A stretch of DNA of 64,000 bases, from contig JAURVB010003266.1 of NCBI GenBank assembly GCA_033002965.1, forward strand, positions 1 to 64,000, in the 5' to 3' direction. This document shows positions 23,430-34,719 of the stretch, piece after piece (position 1 is the first letter of the stretch; each line of letters starts with the position of its first letter). A program made the position numbers and the translations under genes. Source of the DNA: Piper betle. Lineage: Eukaryota > Streptophyta > Magnoliopsida > Piperales > Piperaceae. The notes beneath the pieces are model-generated. The model worked only from the letters and a program-made list of their open reading frames with translations. It was not told the DNA's origin and made no database searches.

Positions 23430-26325
23430 TTCTTAGTTGAATGAAATGCTAGATATGAAGGAGATAACTAAAATTTGTTCCATGAATGCGGGTTCAGCAT
23501 CTTGGTTCCTCAGCAGTTCTCCAAGCAAGAACTTTGAAGAACGTCATGCGAAGTTGTTGGTGTATGAGGGGTTACAACACAATGCCACAGTCGCCAAGAG
23601 CTCGGGAGCCTCAATAAATGAGAAGGTGGTAAGTAGCAAAATGACCAAGACAAGGGGGACTCCCCAAAACAACAAGAGCCGTCAGTGGTGCAACTCGGAG
23701 GACTACACTTGATATGGAGCGATGGTTCGAGCTTCTAGTTCGAGAAGGAAGGTTGGGGCCTCGAGAACCTCCTGAGCCACTGTAGCCTGGTGATGAGAAG
23801 AAGGATAAATTTTTCTGCTATCGTCAGCGAGTAAACCACGCTGCCCGCCGAAGCCAAGTGATCATGGAGTCAATTCAAAACTTGCTATACAAGAGTGAGA
23901 TTGACTTCAAGAAGAATAATGATATTTCCAAGCCTGTTCTCATAATGGTCTCTCCCAATTCCAGCAAGAATAGACCAGTCATCGAAGATAGTCACCACCA
24001 AGAGGGAACTGATGAGGTAATTGACACTTTTGTTGAGGTACCCAATCTTTCCCCTACTAAGGAAGCTCGACATCGACACTGGTGTTGGCTATTGAAGAAC
24101 ATTCTCCTCCTTTACCTCTCAAAGACGAAATCATCTATGATTTAGTCTAGCATAAGAATAAGGTCCCTGCACTTGTGAGCATGTTTGATGCTCTATGCTT
24201 GTCCCCAGCTTCCTGAATTATGCTTGAACGTGCCCTGGCCGAAGTTGTTGCAAAAAATGGTGGTGCTCAAACTTTCTTCCAACAGTCAGAAGGCAATCAA
24301 AGACTATGTGACAGATGTGGAATACCTTGTTCGACAACTCCCTGTGCTCAACAAGGTCAATAAAGAGCAAAGGTCGGGACCATTTCAACTGGACCCATAT
24401 AGATGATATCCTAGCGCTACCCAATGGAGTGATCACATTTTTAAACAAAGATTTATGTCATCTAGAGCCCAACCACAATAGGCCATTATTTGTTAGTGTT
24501 GAGCACCAAAATAATGTGATCAGGCGTGCTCTTGTAGATCAGGGAGGATCCATAAACATTCTGCTTCTTCGAGTAGTAGAGGAGATAGGATACTCAGTTG
24601 AGCATCTGGCCCCTACCAATACACAGATATCATATGTTTCCTCTACCGCATGTGACCCAATGAGCAAAATTTCTCTACGCAAATCAATTGGACCTTTCAA
24701 CGTGCAGCATGTATTCCATGTGATCGACTTGGACCCCGTGTTTCATATGCTTTTATCACGTCCCTCGACACATGATCACCGATGTGTGTCATTTCCTGGC
24801 ATCGGTGTATAAAAGATGCACCTTTGAAGAGAAATCATATATGAATTGGGTGGCTAAGAGATCCCTTCATCCTTGAGGAAGCTTATTTCTTTGAGGCAGG
24901 CATTTTCCTATCTGAAAATTTTTTGGTGAAAGCTTGTCAAAAAGCAACCTCACATGTCTACCCAACCATTGTGTCATTACTGGACTTCATTATGCCCGCA
25001 ACAAATTGCCCACCTCCATTGCCCCATAAGGTTCTTAAGTCTCACAAGTCACCTATTGCCTCAAAACCAACCATGAAATCAATTCCTGAAGGCATGCTAG
25101 TACCCCTTCGGGTCCAACTTCATCCTGGAAAGTCAGTGAGGATGTCACCTTCTCATAGATGGTTTTCCTTGATACACAAGTGAAATGGAAGCCTCTTTAC
25201 TTTCTCGCCTCGTGCCCGTGCCCGTATGCTTCTTTCTTTACGGTAGGGGAAAGTACTGCCTTTGGAGAAAGGGGGCAAGGTGATGGTATTTACCCCAACA
25301 GGCTTTCCCAAAGACTGCCCAGAGAACTCTGATGATGAAAGACACTTTGGGCATAACTCTCTCCCTTCATAGTTGCCTACACCCATAGTGATCTGTTACA
25401 AATGTTGACGATGTTCTACCTGTACCGTCATATTATGAGGACGGTGTGACTCTAGCGGCGAAAAGCCTTGTCCAGATTAACTTCGGGACTACCACTGATT
25501 CACGCCCTGTTTACCTTGGCAGTGGTCTAGAAGACTTTGAGTGGCGCCAGATCGTGGACGCGCTACGTGCTCTAAAGACTGTTCACTTGGTCTTATGAGG
25601 AAATACCTGGTCTTTCCCTATAGGTGGCATTGCACTGACTTGCAGGGAAGGCCACCATGAAACCTATCAAACAAGCCAAACGTGCGAAGAAGAAGAATGA
25701 CCAATTCAGCATTTGTGTGGATTTTTGAGACCTCAGCAAGGTATGCCCAAAGAACACATTTCATCTGCCTGTATGGTATGAATTTAGCATGTAATTAGAT
25801 ATTTTGAATTTAGTGGGCCAGCGGGAAAGTAGGGAATGGGCTGAAACAGAGGATAAAAGAGATGAACCGAACTGTAATTGGCATTGGATGAATTGAAATC
25901 TTGATTTTTGTTGTTCTTCTTTGATCTTCTCCCTACTTTCTAGGGTGATCAACAAGGGAGCAAGGACCTCTCCTCTGCTCCCGTCCTCCACCATCCCAAT
26001 CGATCCTCTCCATTCCAATTAGTTTCCAGGCAGGACGTCCTCTCCATGGCACCAGCGAAACGGGGGAACAAGCAAGGAAACAGAGGGAAGGAAATCGTCG
26101 TCGAACTGGGGGAGGAAACGCACACCACTGTACCAGATCTTCCCCTTGACAATGTTGTCAGGCATCTAATGTTTTTGTTCATGGATGACTTTAGCGGATA
26201 TTATCAGATTCATATGGAACCTAAACATGAAGAAAATACACATTCTAGACTCCTGTTAGCATGTATTGCTACCTGTCATGCCCTTTGTTCTAAAGAATGC
26301 CGGTGCAACATATCAATGAGCCATG
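23430..26325 (+). mobile_element. Ty3/gypsy relic, Tat/Ogre-like, gag tail to RT
   Basis: Degenerate plus-strand polyprotein in several frames. Recognisable pieces: a possible gag tail (FFCYRQRVNHA..., about 23810); protease region at 24420-24800 (LFVSVEHQNNVIRRALVDQGGS; the usual D-S/N-G is DQG, then SINILLL and IGPFNVQHVFHVID); the PR-RT linker at 25440-25620 (DSRPVYLGSGL, EEIPGLS); RT start at 25690-25773 (FSICVDF, DLSKVCPKNTFHLP); RT continued at 26128-26325 (PDLPLDNVV, FMDDFSGYYQIHMEP, MPFVLKNAGATYQ). The RT is split by the solo LTR at 25774-26127. At about 26325 the sequence switches to GA 20-oxidase. The part before 23800 is tentative. Confidence 0.7.
25774..26127 (+). repeat. Solo LTR of the 27883-33195 gypsy family, with target duplication
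   Basis: Starts TGGTATGAATTTAGCATG and ends GGAAACGCACACCA, matching both ends of the LTRs at 27883 and 32818 in inverse orientation. Flanked by identical 5-bp CTGTA at 25769-25773 and 26128-26132. It interrupts the RT of the Tat-like relic between HLPV and PDLP. It still carries the LTR-borne gag start (ATG at 26046, MAPAKRGNKQGNRGKE...). Length 354 bp against 376-378 bp in the full element. Classic result of LTR-LTR recombination. Confidence 0.9.
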
Positions 26326-27480
26326 CAATTTCTCGTCGCCCACAGCCATCCACCTTGCCACCGAAGCCTTCTTCTCGTCGCCCACGGCCGTGAAGGAGAC
26401 GATGTAGAGGAAGGTAGTGGAGAGCTGGGGCTACTCACACGGCTACAAGGGCTGGTTTTCCTCCAAGCTGCCATGAAAGAGACCTTCTCCTTTAGATTTG
26501 CCTAGGCCACCCTAAACTCTCTCAACTGGTGCAGGATTACTTTGTCGACGTGCATGGCCGTGACTTCCAACAAACAGGGTTAGTGTACCTTTTGAGTATT
26601 CCAAATTATTATTTCAAATTTTCAACTTCGTTTTCTACATGCATGGGTATTTGTGATTCTACTGATAATCATTCATGATTGTCATGTATGAACATGTTTG
26701 GCAGGGTTGTGTTCCAGGAGTACTGTGAGGAAATGAACAAGCTTGCATTGAAAATCATGGAGCTGCTGGGGTTGAGCTTGGGGTTGGGAAGAAGGCAATT
26801 CAGGGATTTCTATGAGAGGAATGAATCAATAATGAGGCTCAACAAGTACCCACCATGCCATGAACCAGATCAAACTCTCAGCACATGGCTACACAGTGAT
26901 CCTACATCTCTTACCATCTTGCACCAGCAATTGGTGGAGGGTTTGCAGGTGTTTGTAGATGGACAGTGGCAGAAAATCGCTCCTAGACCGGATGCATTTG
27001 TCATTAACATTGGGGACACCTTCATGGTAAGTTTTTATGAGCTATAAATTAAATTTTTGTAAGTTTATCTAGAAGCCTGCCACATTTTCCTTCGAAGCAT
27101 GCCTGCCTGCGTTAATATCTTGGTCATCATACAATTTCGTTTGGAAAAACCAAATGGAGATAAAATTTGATATTCATTTGATGAAATTGTGTGTTCATGA
27201 CCAATGAACGTGCAGGCGTTAACCAACGGACGATACCGTAGCAGCCTTCCGCGCTGTAGTTAACCCTCGAGCTCCAAGGTTCACTCTAACGTTCTTCATG
27301 AACCCTAAAATGGAGAAGGTTGTGAGGGCACCAGAGGAACTAGTAGATGAAGATCACCCCAGTAAATATCCGGACTTCACCTGGTCTGCTCTACTCGACT
27401 TCACTCAGAAGCATCACAGAGCGGACATGAACACGCTAGATGCGTTCTCCGAGTGCCTATCTTCCTCTTCATCCGCTTGA
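26326..27480 (+). pseudogene. GA20ox: Gibberellin 20-oxidase, copy A (5'-truncated, frameshifted)
   Basis: A 2-oxoglutarate/Fe(II) dioxygenase of the GA20ox group, which oxidises C20 of gibberellin precursors in the cytosol. Exon 1 begins abruptly at 26326 (ATEAFFSSPTAVKET) and carries a TAG at about 26405 and a shift at the family signature (SKLPWKET decayed). Exon 2 is 26705-27026, open (EYCEEMNKLALKIMELLGLSL, NKYPPCHEP, first iron ligands HSD), but TGPH is altered to TWLH. Exon 3 is 27216-27480, with a 2-base loss near 27245 that destroys the second iron histidine (CLHRAVV), then MNTLDAF and a stop. All introns keep GT-AG. Paralogous to 39521-40971. Confidence 0.85.
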
Positions 27481-27866
27481 CCAGTTATGTAATATTATGA
27501 AAGCTAGCGTTGCATTTGTGACTTTTGGTTATTGCGATAGCTGAATAAGTAAGGTAGTTCAATGCTGGCTAGTGACATAATATGTGGGATATACATACTT
27601 TCTGTTTTTTGTTGTCTCTAATTGATTATGAAGTGGAATATGAGACAAATAACATTGGCTGAGTACACTTTACGATCTATGTAAGGGTGGCTTGTAATTT
27701 GCGAAGGAGTTGCTCCCTTGGCGTTCTGAAAACTCATATTGACGAGCAATGAAGGGAGAAACAAAATCAACTATTTTGAAAATATATGATCCTGGGACGA
27801 CGGCCCTATTCCCTCCTCGTATCCTTGAACATCTTTGTATGTGCAAGGTCATATGTTTACCAAAGG
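27481..27866 (+). repeat. Duplicated 3' flank of GA20ox copy A
   Basis: Nearly the same as 40972-41367, the flank after copy C. Similarity ends at about 27866 (ACCAAAG), 12 bases before the target duplication of the gypsy insertion. The duplication therefore covered gene plus about 390 bp downstream and predates the insertion at 27883. Confidence 0.85.
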
Positions 27867-27882
27867 TGTCACTTAGGAAAAC

Positions 27883-28258
27883 TGCTGTGGGTTTCCTCCC
27901 CCAATTCGACGACGATCGCCTTCCCTTTGTTTCCTTGCTTGTTCCCTTGCTTTGCTGGAGCCATGGAGGAGACTTCTTGCCTGGAATCTGACGGGAATTC
28001 AGAGGATTTGTGAAGATAATGGAGGACGGGGCAGAGGTGAATCCCTGCTCCTTGGATGATCTTCCTAGAAAATAGGAAGAAGAACAAAGAACAACAACAA
28101 GAAAACAAGAATTCAATTTTATCAAGATTGGTCATTACAGTTCGGTTCTCCCCCTTTTATCCCCTGTTCCAGCCCATTCCCTACTTTCCCACCGGCCCAC
28201 TAAATTCAAACTATGGCGGTTACATCCTGTTTCCTGATTACATGCTAAGTTCATACCA
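27883..28258 (-). repeat. 3' LTR of the gypsy element
   Basis: 376 bp. On the plus strand it runs TGCTGTGGG... to ...TTCATACCA. It includes a copy of the gag start region (ATG at about 27963 on the minus strand). Confidence 0.9.
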
Positions 28259-28275
28259 TTACCTCCCCTGTAAAA
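28259..28275 (-). promoter_or_regulatory. Polypurine tract
   Basis: The minus strand reads ACAGGGGAGGTAA immediately before the 3' LTR. It is the expected plus-strand primer for this class. Confidence 0.75.
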
Positions 28276-28338
28276 CAACCTTGTCCTCAAGGTTGCTAAC
28301 ACATTACAATCTGGAAATGTGAATACAATGACAGCAGG

Positions 28339-31300
28339 TTAGTCAAGCATTACGGCTGGTAAAATTTTTTGAATGTGCACATCAGTTACCACCGAAGCTT
28401 TCAATTGGGAAACATGGAAAACATCATGGATTTGTGATTCAGCAGGCAATTTCAACTTATAAGCAACTGATCCAATTCGTTGGATGATAGGAAATGGACC
28501 GTAAAACTTGGCAGCAAGTTTGTTGGATTTCTGAGTGCGCAATGTATGTTGTCTGCGAGGCTGAAGCTTCAAATACACTTGCTGGCCTATCTCAAATTCA
28601 ACGTCTCTTCTTCTCAAATCATGGCGGTGCTTCATTCTCAACTGGGCTGCTGCTAGATTTTCTCTCAACTCATGTAACAATTGATCTCTGCTACGAAGAA
28701 GGCTATCAACTTCATTTGTTTTTGCTGTCCCGGGAGTGTATGACAGCAATGTTGGAGGAGGCATATTATACACTGCCTCGAATGGACTCATTTGTATGGC
28801 GGTCTGGAAGCTGGTGTTGTAACAGAATTCTGTCCAAGGCAACCATTTGGTCCAAGTGTGAGGTCGATCTGCTGAAAAACACCTCAAATATTGCTCAAGC
28901 ACTCTGTTAATTGCTTCAGTTTGGCCATCTGTTTGAGGATGGTAAGCTGAACTGTAGTTGAATGCTACACCTTGTAAGCTGAACAACTCCTTCCAAAAAG
29001 AGCTAGTGAAAGTTGGATCTCGGTCACATACGATAGAAGTTGGCATCCCATGTAATTTGAAAATTTCATCAAAGAACAATTTTGCAATTGATTGAGCTGT
29101 GAAAGGGTGCTTAATAGGAAGGAAATGGCTGTATTTTGAGAGTCGATCCACGACCACGAATATGCCATCTTTTGCATTGCTTCTCGGCAACCCACTAATG
29201 AAGTCCATGCTGATAGAGGTCCAAATTTGCTGTGGTATAGGTAAAGGTTGTAGCAGACCAGCTGGTGCTAGAGAAGAGCTTTTGAATTTTTGGCAAGTCT
29301 CACAATTTTGCAAATAACTCACCACATCTTTATACATCCGGGACCAATAGAAAACTGCTCTCAATCGCTTCAACGTTTTCTGAATGCCCTCGTGAGTGCC
29401 ATCATGAAATTCCTTCAATATGGTCGGGATGAGATCCATTTGAGAATTCAAGTAAATCCTGTTTTTATACCGAAAAATCCCATCTTGTAACACCCAATTT
29501 GATGACAGTTTGCTGGCTGCAAATTGCTGCTTAAGGATTGATATCTGCTGATTGGTAGCATAAGCTTTTTTAACCTCTTCCAACCATCTAGGAACAGGGG
29601 TCGACCATGCTGTTAGGCTTGCTGCAAGTAAAGTCAGTGATTCGGAACTAGCTGTGTCGGATTCCTGCCCTTCGAACTGTCTTGATAATGAATCAGCCAC
29701 TTTGTTTTCTTTTCCAGGCTTGTACTCAATCACAAAGTCATATCCGAGCAACTTCACGAGCCACCTTTGTTGAGCGGTTGTGTGGATTTTTTGATCCCAT
29801 AGATGTTTTAAGCTGGAATGATCAGTTCGAACAATAAAAGTCCTTCCCAACAGGTAGTGACGCCATTTTTGAACAGCTAGTACCAAGGCTAACATTTCCT
29901 TTTCATAGGTAGATAGCAGCAGATTTCTACCATTTAAAACCTTACTGAAAAATGCCACGGGATGATTATGTTGCATTAAGACAGCTCCTAATCCTCCTCC
30001 ACTTGCATCACACTCAATCACAAATGGAAGAGTAAAATTAGGCAAAGTAAGGACAGGAGCAGTTGTGAGAGCTTGCTTCAAACTGATGAATGAGTTCTCC
30101 GCCAATTGATCCCAATGGTAAGAATCCTTTTTCAGCAAATCAGATAGTGGAGCTGCAAGGACCGCAAAACCCTTGATAAACTTCCTGTAATACCCTGCTA
30201 ATCCTAAGAAACCCCTTATACTTTTGATCGACTTTGGTGTTGGCCACATCTCAATTGCTGAAATCTTGTCCTTGTCCATACTAACTCCATTTCCAGAAAT
30301 TACATGACCCAAGTATTGGATTTGAGATAAAGCAAAAGAACACTTATCCTTCCTTGCATAAAGTTCATGTGAGAGTAATGCGTTCAAACTCAACTCCATA
30401 TGGCGAAGATGCTCTTCCCAACTTTTGCTGTAAATGAGTATATCATCAAAGAAAACTAATATAAATTTTCTAAGATAAGGGCCAAATACCTCATTCATTA
30501 GAGCTTGGAAGGTAGATGGTGCATTCGATAATCCAAAAGGCATGACTCGAAATTCATAGTGTCCATGATGAGTGCGAAAAGCTGTCTTCTCAACATCAGC
30601 CCCGTGCATTCGTATTTGATGATATCCCGATCTCAAATCCATTTTGGAAAAATAGGTTGTTCCATGTAACTCATCCAACAGTTCATCAATGTTGGGAATG
30701 GGAAATTTATCCTTAATAGTTACCTTGTTGAGAGCTCTATAGTCCACACACATTCTCCAACTTCCATCTTTCTTTTTGACCAAGAGTACTGGAGCCGAGT
30801 ATGGACTCGAGGTAGGCTGAATTATCCCCGCTTCGAGTAAGTCTTTCACTTGTTTTTCTATCTCATTCTTTTGGAAGTAGGGATATCTATAAGGTTTGAC
30901 GGCAACCGGGGATGTTCCTTCTTTCAGCTTTACATGATGATCTTGAGTTCTTCTTGGCGGTAGACCCTTTGGTATCGCAAATACTGCTGCGAATGCTTGT
31001 AGTAACTTGTCCAGCTGTTCAACTTGTAACCTTGATAGGGCTGATTGGAACTGCTGCGAGCTGCTGTCGTCCACCACTTGTAAGTTCATTAACAGCCCCT
31101 GTTTCCTTTTCTTGAACGAACGGGATAATTGCTTCTTACCACACAACTGATTTGGGGGCACAAGCTGACCCTGCAGCTCTATGGTTTTCCCTTTTTCTGT
31201 AAAAGACATGGTAAGTGACTCAAAATTCCAAAGTATAGACCCCAACGTCTTTAGCCACTGAACGCCAAGAACGATATCGATCTCTTCCAGCAAAAGTGCA

Positions 31301-32388
31301 AAGAAATCAATCACTGTCTTGTACCCCGGAAGCTCTAACTCAATGCCAACACACCTGCCCCCACAGTTCAATTTCTCCCCATTAGCAATCTGAACCTTCA
31401 TCCCTTTACTTGTCTCCACCGGTAATTTCAGTTTCTGGACCAAATTCTCATTCACAAAGTTGTGTGAACTCCCCGAGTTGATCAGCACTGTCACTTGATG
31501 TCCCCTCACTCTTCCTAACAATCTCATGGTGTTGGTAGTTAATGTCCCTGCCAATGCATTCAATGAGATTGCCGGTATATCTGAATCTCCCTCTTGATCA
31601 CTGTCCTCTTGTTCCGACAGCTCCTCCTCTCGAATCACCTCAATGACAAACAGCTGCTTGCATTTGTGTCCTGGAAAGAACTTATCATCACATCTGAAAC
31701 AAAGTCCCGCTTCTTTCCTTTCTTGAAGCTGTTGGACACTGAATCTCCTCCCATTGGTAGTCTCTTTAGATGGTAAGTCGACCACCCCATTAGTTTCCTT
31801 CCTGCCTATCCCATAGCTGTTTATTTTGCTAGCTGATCCCACGTTGTATTGATAGTTCTTACTCCTGGGTTTGGTGTTTGCTGGTGACCTCTGAATCACA
31901 TGACACTCTAAATGCCTTGCCAATCCTTGGGCGTCAAGCAATGTTTCAGGTTTTCTAGCTTTTACCTCGATTCTCAGTTGGGAACTAAGACCGCATGTAA
32001 AACTGCTAATCCGTTGTTGTTCTGTCATGTGTCCAGCTCGTGATGCCAATCTATTGAATCGAGCAGTGTATTCTTGGACTGAAGAATCCTGAGTTAATCG
32101 AGTGAGATCTCCGTAAAAATCTTCATAATCCGAAGGTCCAAACTGCAAATTCATGGCCTCTTTCAGCTGCTGCCAAGAAGTCATTTCCTGATGTTGTTGC
32201 AGCATATCGAACCAAATTTGGGCGTCGTCCTCCAAGTGGAAACTTGCTAGTTCAACTTGCAATGCTTCATTGACATTGTGCAACTTGAAAAATTTCTCTG
32301 CTCGACTGAACCATGAGATGGGATCCTTTGCCCCATCGAACTTAGGGAAACTTAGTTTGGATCCCTTCAAGCAATCCTCAATTTGCAC
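28339..32388 (-). pseudogene. gag-pol: gypsy gag-pol polyprotein, main frame
   Basis: About 1349 codons open. Domains: gag (about 10-165), knuckle CFRCDDKFFPGHKC (near 230), protease with INSGSSHNF where DSG is expected (near 300), RT with DLRSGYHQIRM and FFDDILIYSK, RNase H (IECDASGGGLGAV, TDHSSLKHL), integrase with an HHCC finger (HDGTHEGIQKTL, CETCQKFK) and a D,D,E core (SMDFISGLP, CDRDPTF, HPQTDGQTEAINR), and an integrase C-terminus (HDVFHVSQLK). It stops shortly after PAVMLD; beyond the stop the frame reads LEDKVVLQGG, which in relatives follows a chromodomain. The reading frame is entered without its own ATG; the upstream gag part is in another frame (32405-32899). Confidence 0.9.
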
Positions 32389-32404
32389 AATTGGATGAAA
32401 CCCC

Positions 32405-32899
32405 TCATGGAGACATTATGACGAGCAGGTTCCATCCAGATCTGAGTAGATCTTGCTGATACCTTCCCCTTGAAGACATGGTTGGCAATTCCCCTCCAGG
32501 TTTAGCTTGCGGAATCCTTCCTCCCGACATTCTCGCCTGCTCTTCTCTTTGGGTGTTTCTTCGACTATCCTGCCACTGATCATCAATATCCAACCCAAAA
32601 ACAGGAACCCTAATGTGAGATGTCCCAATTCCCTCACGATTATCCAGATTCCCCCTATTTCCAACACCCTCAGCCCTCGATTGCAATAACATTTCGAGTT
32701 TAGCAGAAATTTCAGCAACAGCAGTAATCAAATGATCCTGAACCTGTCTAATTTGAGATAATTCATCCGAGTTTGGTGATGGATTCATACCTCCCTCGCC
32801 TGGCTCTGATACCAAATTGGTGTGGGTTTCCTCCCCCAATTCGACGACGATCGCCTTCCCTTTGTTTCCTTGCTTGTTCCCCTGCTTTGCTGGAGCCAT
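32405..32899 (-). pseudogene. gag: gypsy gag N-terminus, separated by frameshift
   Basis: 164 codons from MAPAKQGNKQGNKGK, starting inside the 5' LTR (ATG at 32899, LTR ends at 32818) and reading through the PBS as LVSEPGEGG. It corresponds to residues 1-200 of the related protein at 1-3010, where gag is uninterrupted. The frame is lost near 32430 and continues at 28339-32388, so a shift has split an ancestral single gag-pol frame. Confidence 0.85.
32799..32814 (-). promoter_or_regulatory. Primer-binding site, tRNA-iMet type
   Basis: The minus strand reads TGGTATCAGAGCCAGG, three bases (ATT) after the 5' LTR. It lies within the gag frame. Confidence 0.92.
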
Positions 32900-33195
32900 G
32901 GAGGAGACTTCTTGCCTGGAATCTGATCGGGAATTCAGAGGATTTGTGGAGATAATGGAGGACGGGGGCAGAGGTGAATCCCTGCTCCCTGGATGATCTT
33001 CCTAGAAAATAGGAAGAAGAACAAAGAACAACAACAAGAAAACAAGAATTCAATTTTATCAAGATTGGTCATTACAGTTCGGTTCTCCCCCTTTTATCCC
33101 CTGTTCCAGCCCATTCCCTACTTTCCCGCCGGCCCACTAAATTCAAACTATGGCGGTTACATCCTGTTTCCTGATTACATGCTAAGTTCATACCA
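32818..33195 (-). repeat. 5' LTR of the gypsy element, containing the gag start
   Basis: 378 bp, TG...CA. The first 27 codons of gag (from 32899) lie in its distal part. The outer end abuts the target duplication AAAAC. Confidence 0.92.
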
Positions 33196-33200
33196 AAAAC

Positions 33201-33714
33201 ACTAATTATGGGTGCTTAATTATGAAGTTTCAGATATTTATTTATGAGCGCATCTCTAATTTGGAATATATTTAGGAGTTTGACCACTTAAAAACCACAT
33301 GGAAAATTAAACGTTAAAATATAATTAATTAAAGAACATATATGTACTATATCTACTACTGTACGGTATTACTATTAATATTAATCCTATTAACAATATG
33401 CTATGTATTATTTTTTTGTGTTTTACAAATAGTAGTCTTTTCAATAAAATTCTGCCAATATCTATGCCAGGAAATTATGAACATAAACCCAATAGTCTAA
33501 AGAAGATGACCAAATAAAAATATCTATGCAGAAACCGATAAACTCTTCGTACCAAAAATGCTATATCTATTGATATGGTGTGAAGAATTTAACTATAAAT
33601 AATCTCTTGACCTTCTTATCAAATTATTGGAGGATTCATTGATTAAATTGTGAAATATTACCTTGTAGTAAAGTGATGTGCTTCCAATGCTAATAAAAAG
33701 TGATTCATCTAACA
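33201..33714. other. AT-rich, no gene seen
   Basis: Continuation of the pre-insertion flank. No feature recognised. Confidence 0.4.
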
Positions 33715-34335
33715 GTATTTAACATCTATGAAATTGTTAGATAAATTGTATTCCAAACCAAATTTTATATCGAACACCTTGTCCATAACTAAAATTATGA
33801 GTACTAACAGCTTGTTCGAGCACGAATTCGCTCGATGTTCGACTAAATTCTGGATAATAAACACATGATAATGTGGGATAATTATTAATAAATAATTATT
33901 TATACAATATTAAATAATTATATTGTGTTTTAATTTGAGATATGTATATTAATTATATTAGATAATGTTAATAAATATTGAAGTTAGTCATGATTTACAT
34001 GAGTTAGTTAATGGCTATATTTAATTAATGAATGAATGACATTTTAATCTATTCATTAACTTATTATAATTAATTAAAATAGTAAGATGACGTCTTTATA
34101 TCTTAGTAAGTTAATACGCGTATGTGCTCATGGGTTATTATCTATTAATCGAATCACAATTATAAATAATTACTGTTTGGTTAATTAAAATGTTATAAAT
34201 TCAAGTGTATGAATGTATTATAACTGTTGCATGAATATTTTATTAGTTAAAATATGATTGTTATTAAATTATCGTTCAATTTTTATGATCAATTACATTT
34301 ATGATGTAATAGGAAGTAAAGTGTGATATTAATTA
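33715..34335 (+). repeat. Long inverted repeat arm, left
   Basis: About 600 bp that reappears in reverse orientation at 41385-41905. Shared landmarks: ATGAAATTGTTAGATAAATTG, ACACCTTGTCCATAACTAAAATTATGAG, GTGGGATAATTATTAATAAATAATTAT and TTGAAGTTAGTCATGAT. No coding content. Origin unknown; possibly an LTR or other non-coding part of a transposable element. Confidence 0.8.
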
Positions 34336-34719
34336 AAAGTCTAAATGGTAACCTAAATTTCTAGGAGGGTAATCTTAATATGATTTGTTGGTTAAATAAT
34401 TAATGCATCAAGGAAAATACACTAATGTTAGTAATTAAATACATGCTAGTAAGTTAATAATCATTTTATCATTGGCTAAGGTTGAATTGTGATTTGAATA
34501 ATTAATTTAAAATGTAAGGTATGACTTAATTGATTGTGTCACATGAATAATTTATTATCTCATCAGACTTGTTGTAAATATTGTAAATTTAAATTTTAAT
34601 ATTTTTTGTGTTGCATATTTATTTTGTCAAGTTTTAATCATCATATAATAAACTCATTTCATTGCATGCATTTTTGTTCGTATAAAATTATACCTATGCA
34701 TAATTTTATTGTTTCATTT

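Larger units (their letters stand above)
27883..33195 (-). mobile_element. Complete-length Ty3/gypsy LTR retrotransposon
   Basis: 5313 bp, minus strand, flanked by identical 5-bp AAAAC at 27878-27882 and 33196-33200. The 5' LTR is 32818-33195 and the 3' LTR 27883-28258, both TG...CA. PBS at 32799-32814 and polypurine tract at 28259-28275. Gag-pol order is gag, protease, RT, RNase H, integrase, as in Ty3/gypsy. By eye the LTRs differ by about five substitutions and two one-base indels, so the insertion is recent compared with its surroundings. It carries three probable inactivating lesions: a gag frameshift, a protease Asp-to-Asn change and a missing chromodomain region. Confidence 0.93.

Noticed and set aside
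26046..26393. 115-codon frame joining gag start, RT and beyond as a fusion gene
   Set aside because: It is an accidental run from the solo LTR into the RT relic; the RT part is not even in its normal frame after the first residues.
28494..28910. 138-codon plus-strand open frame inside the gypsy integrase
   Set aside because: It lies antisense to a well-supported integrase frame and has no domain of its own.
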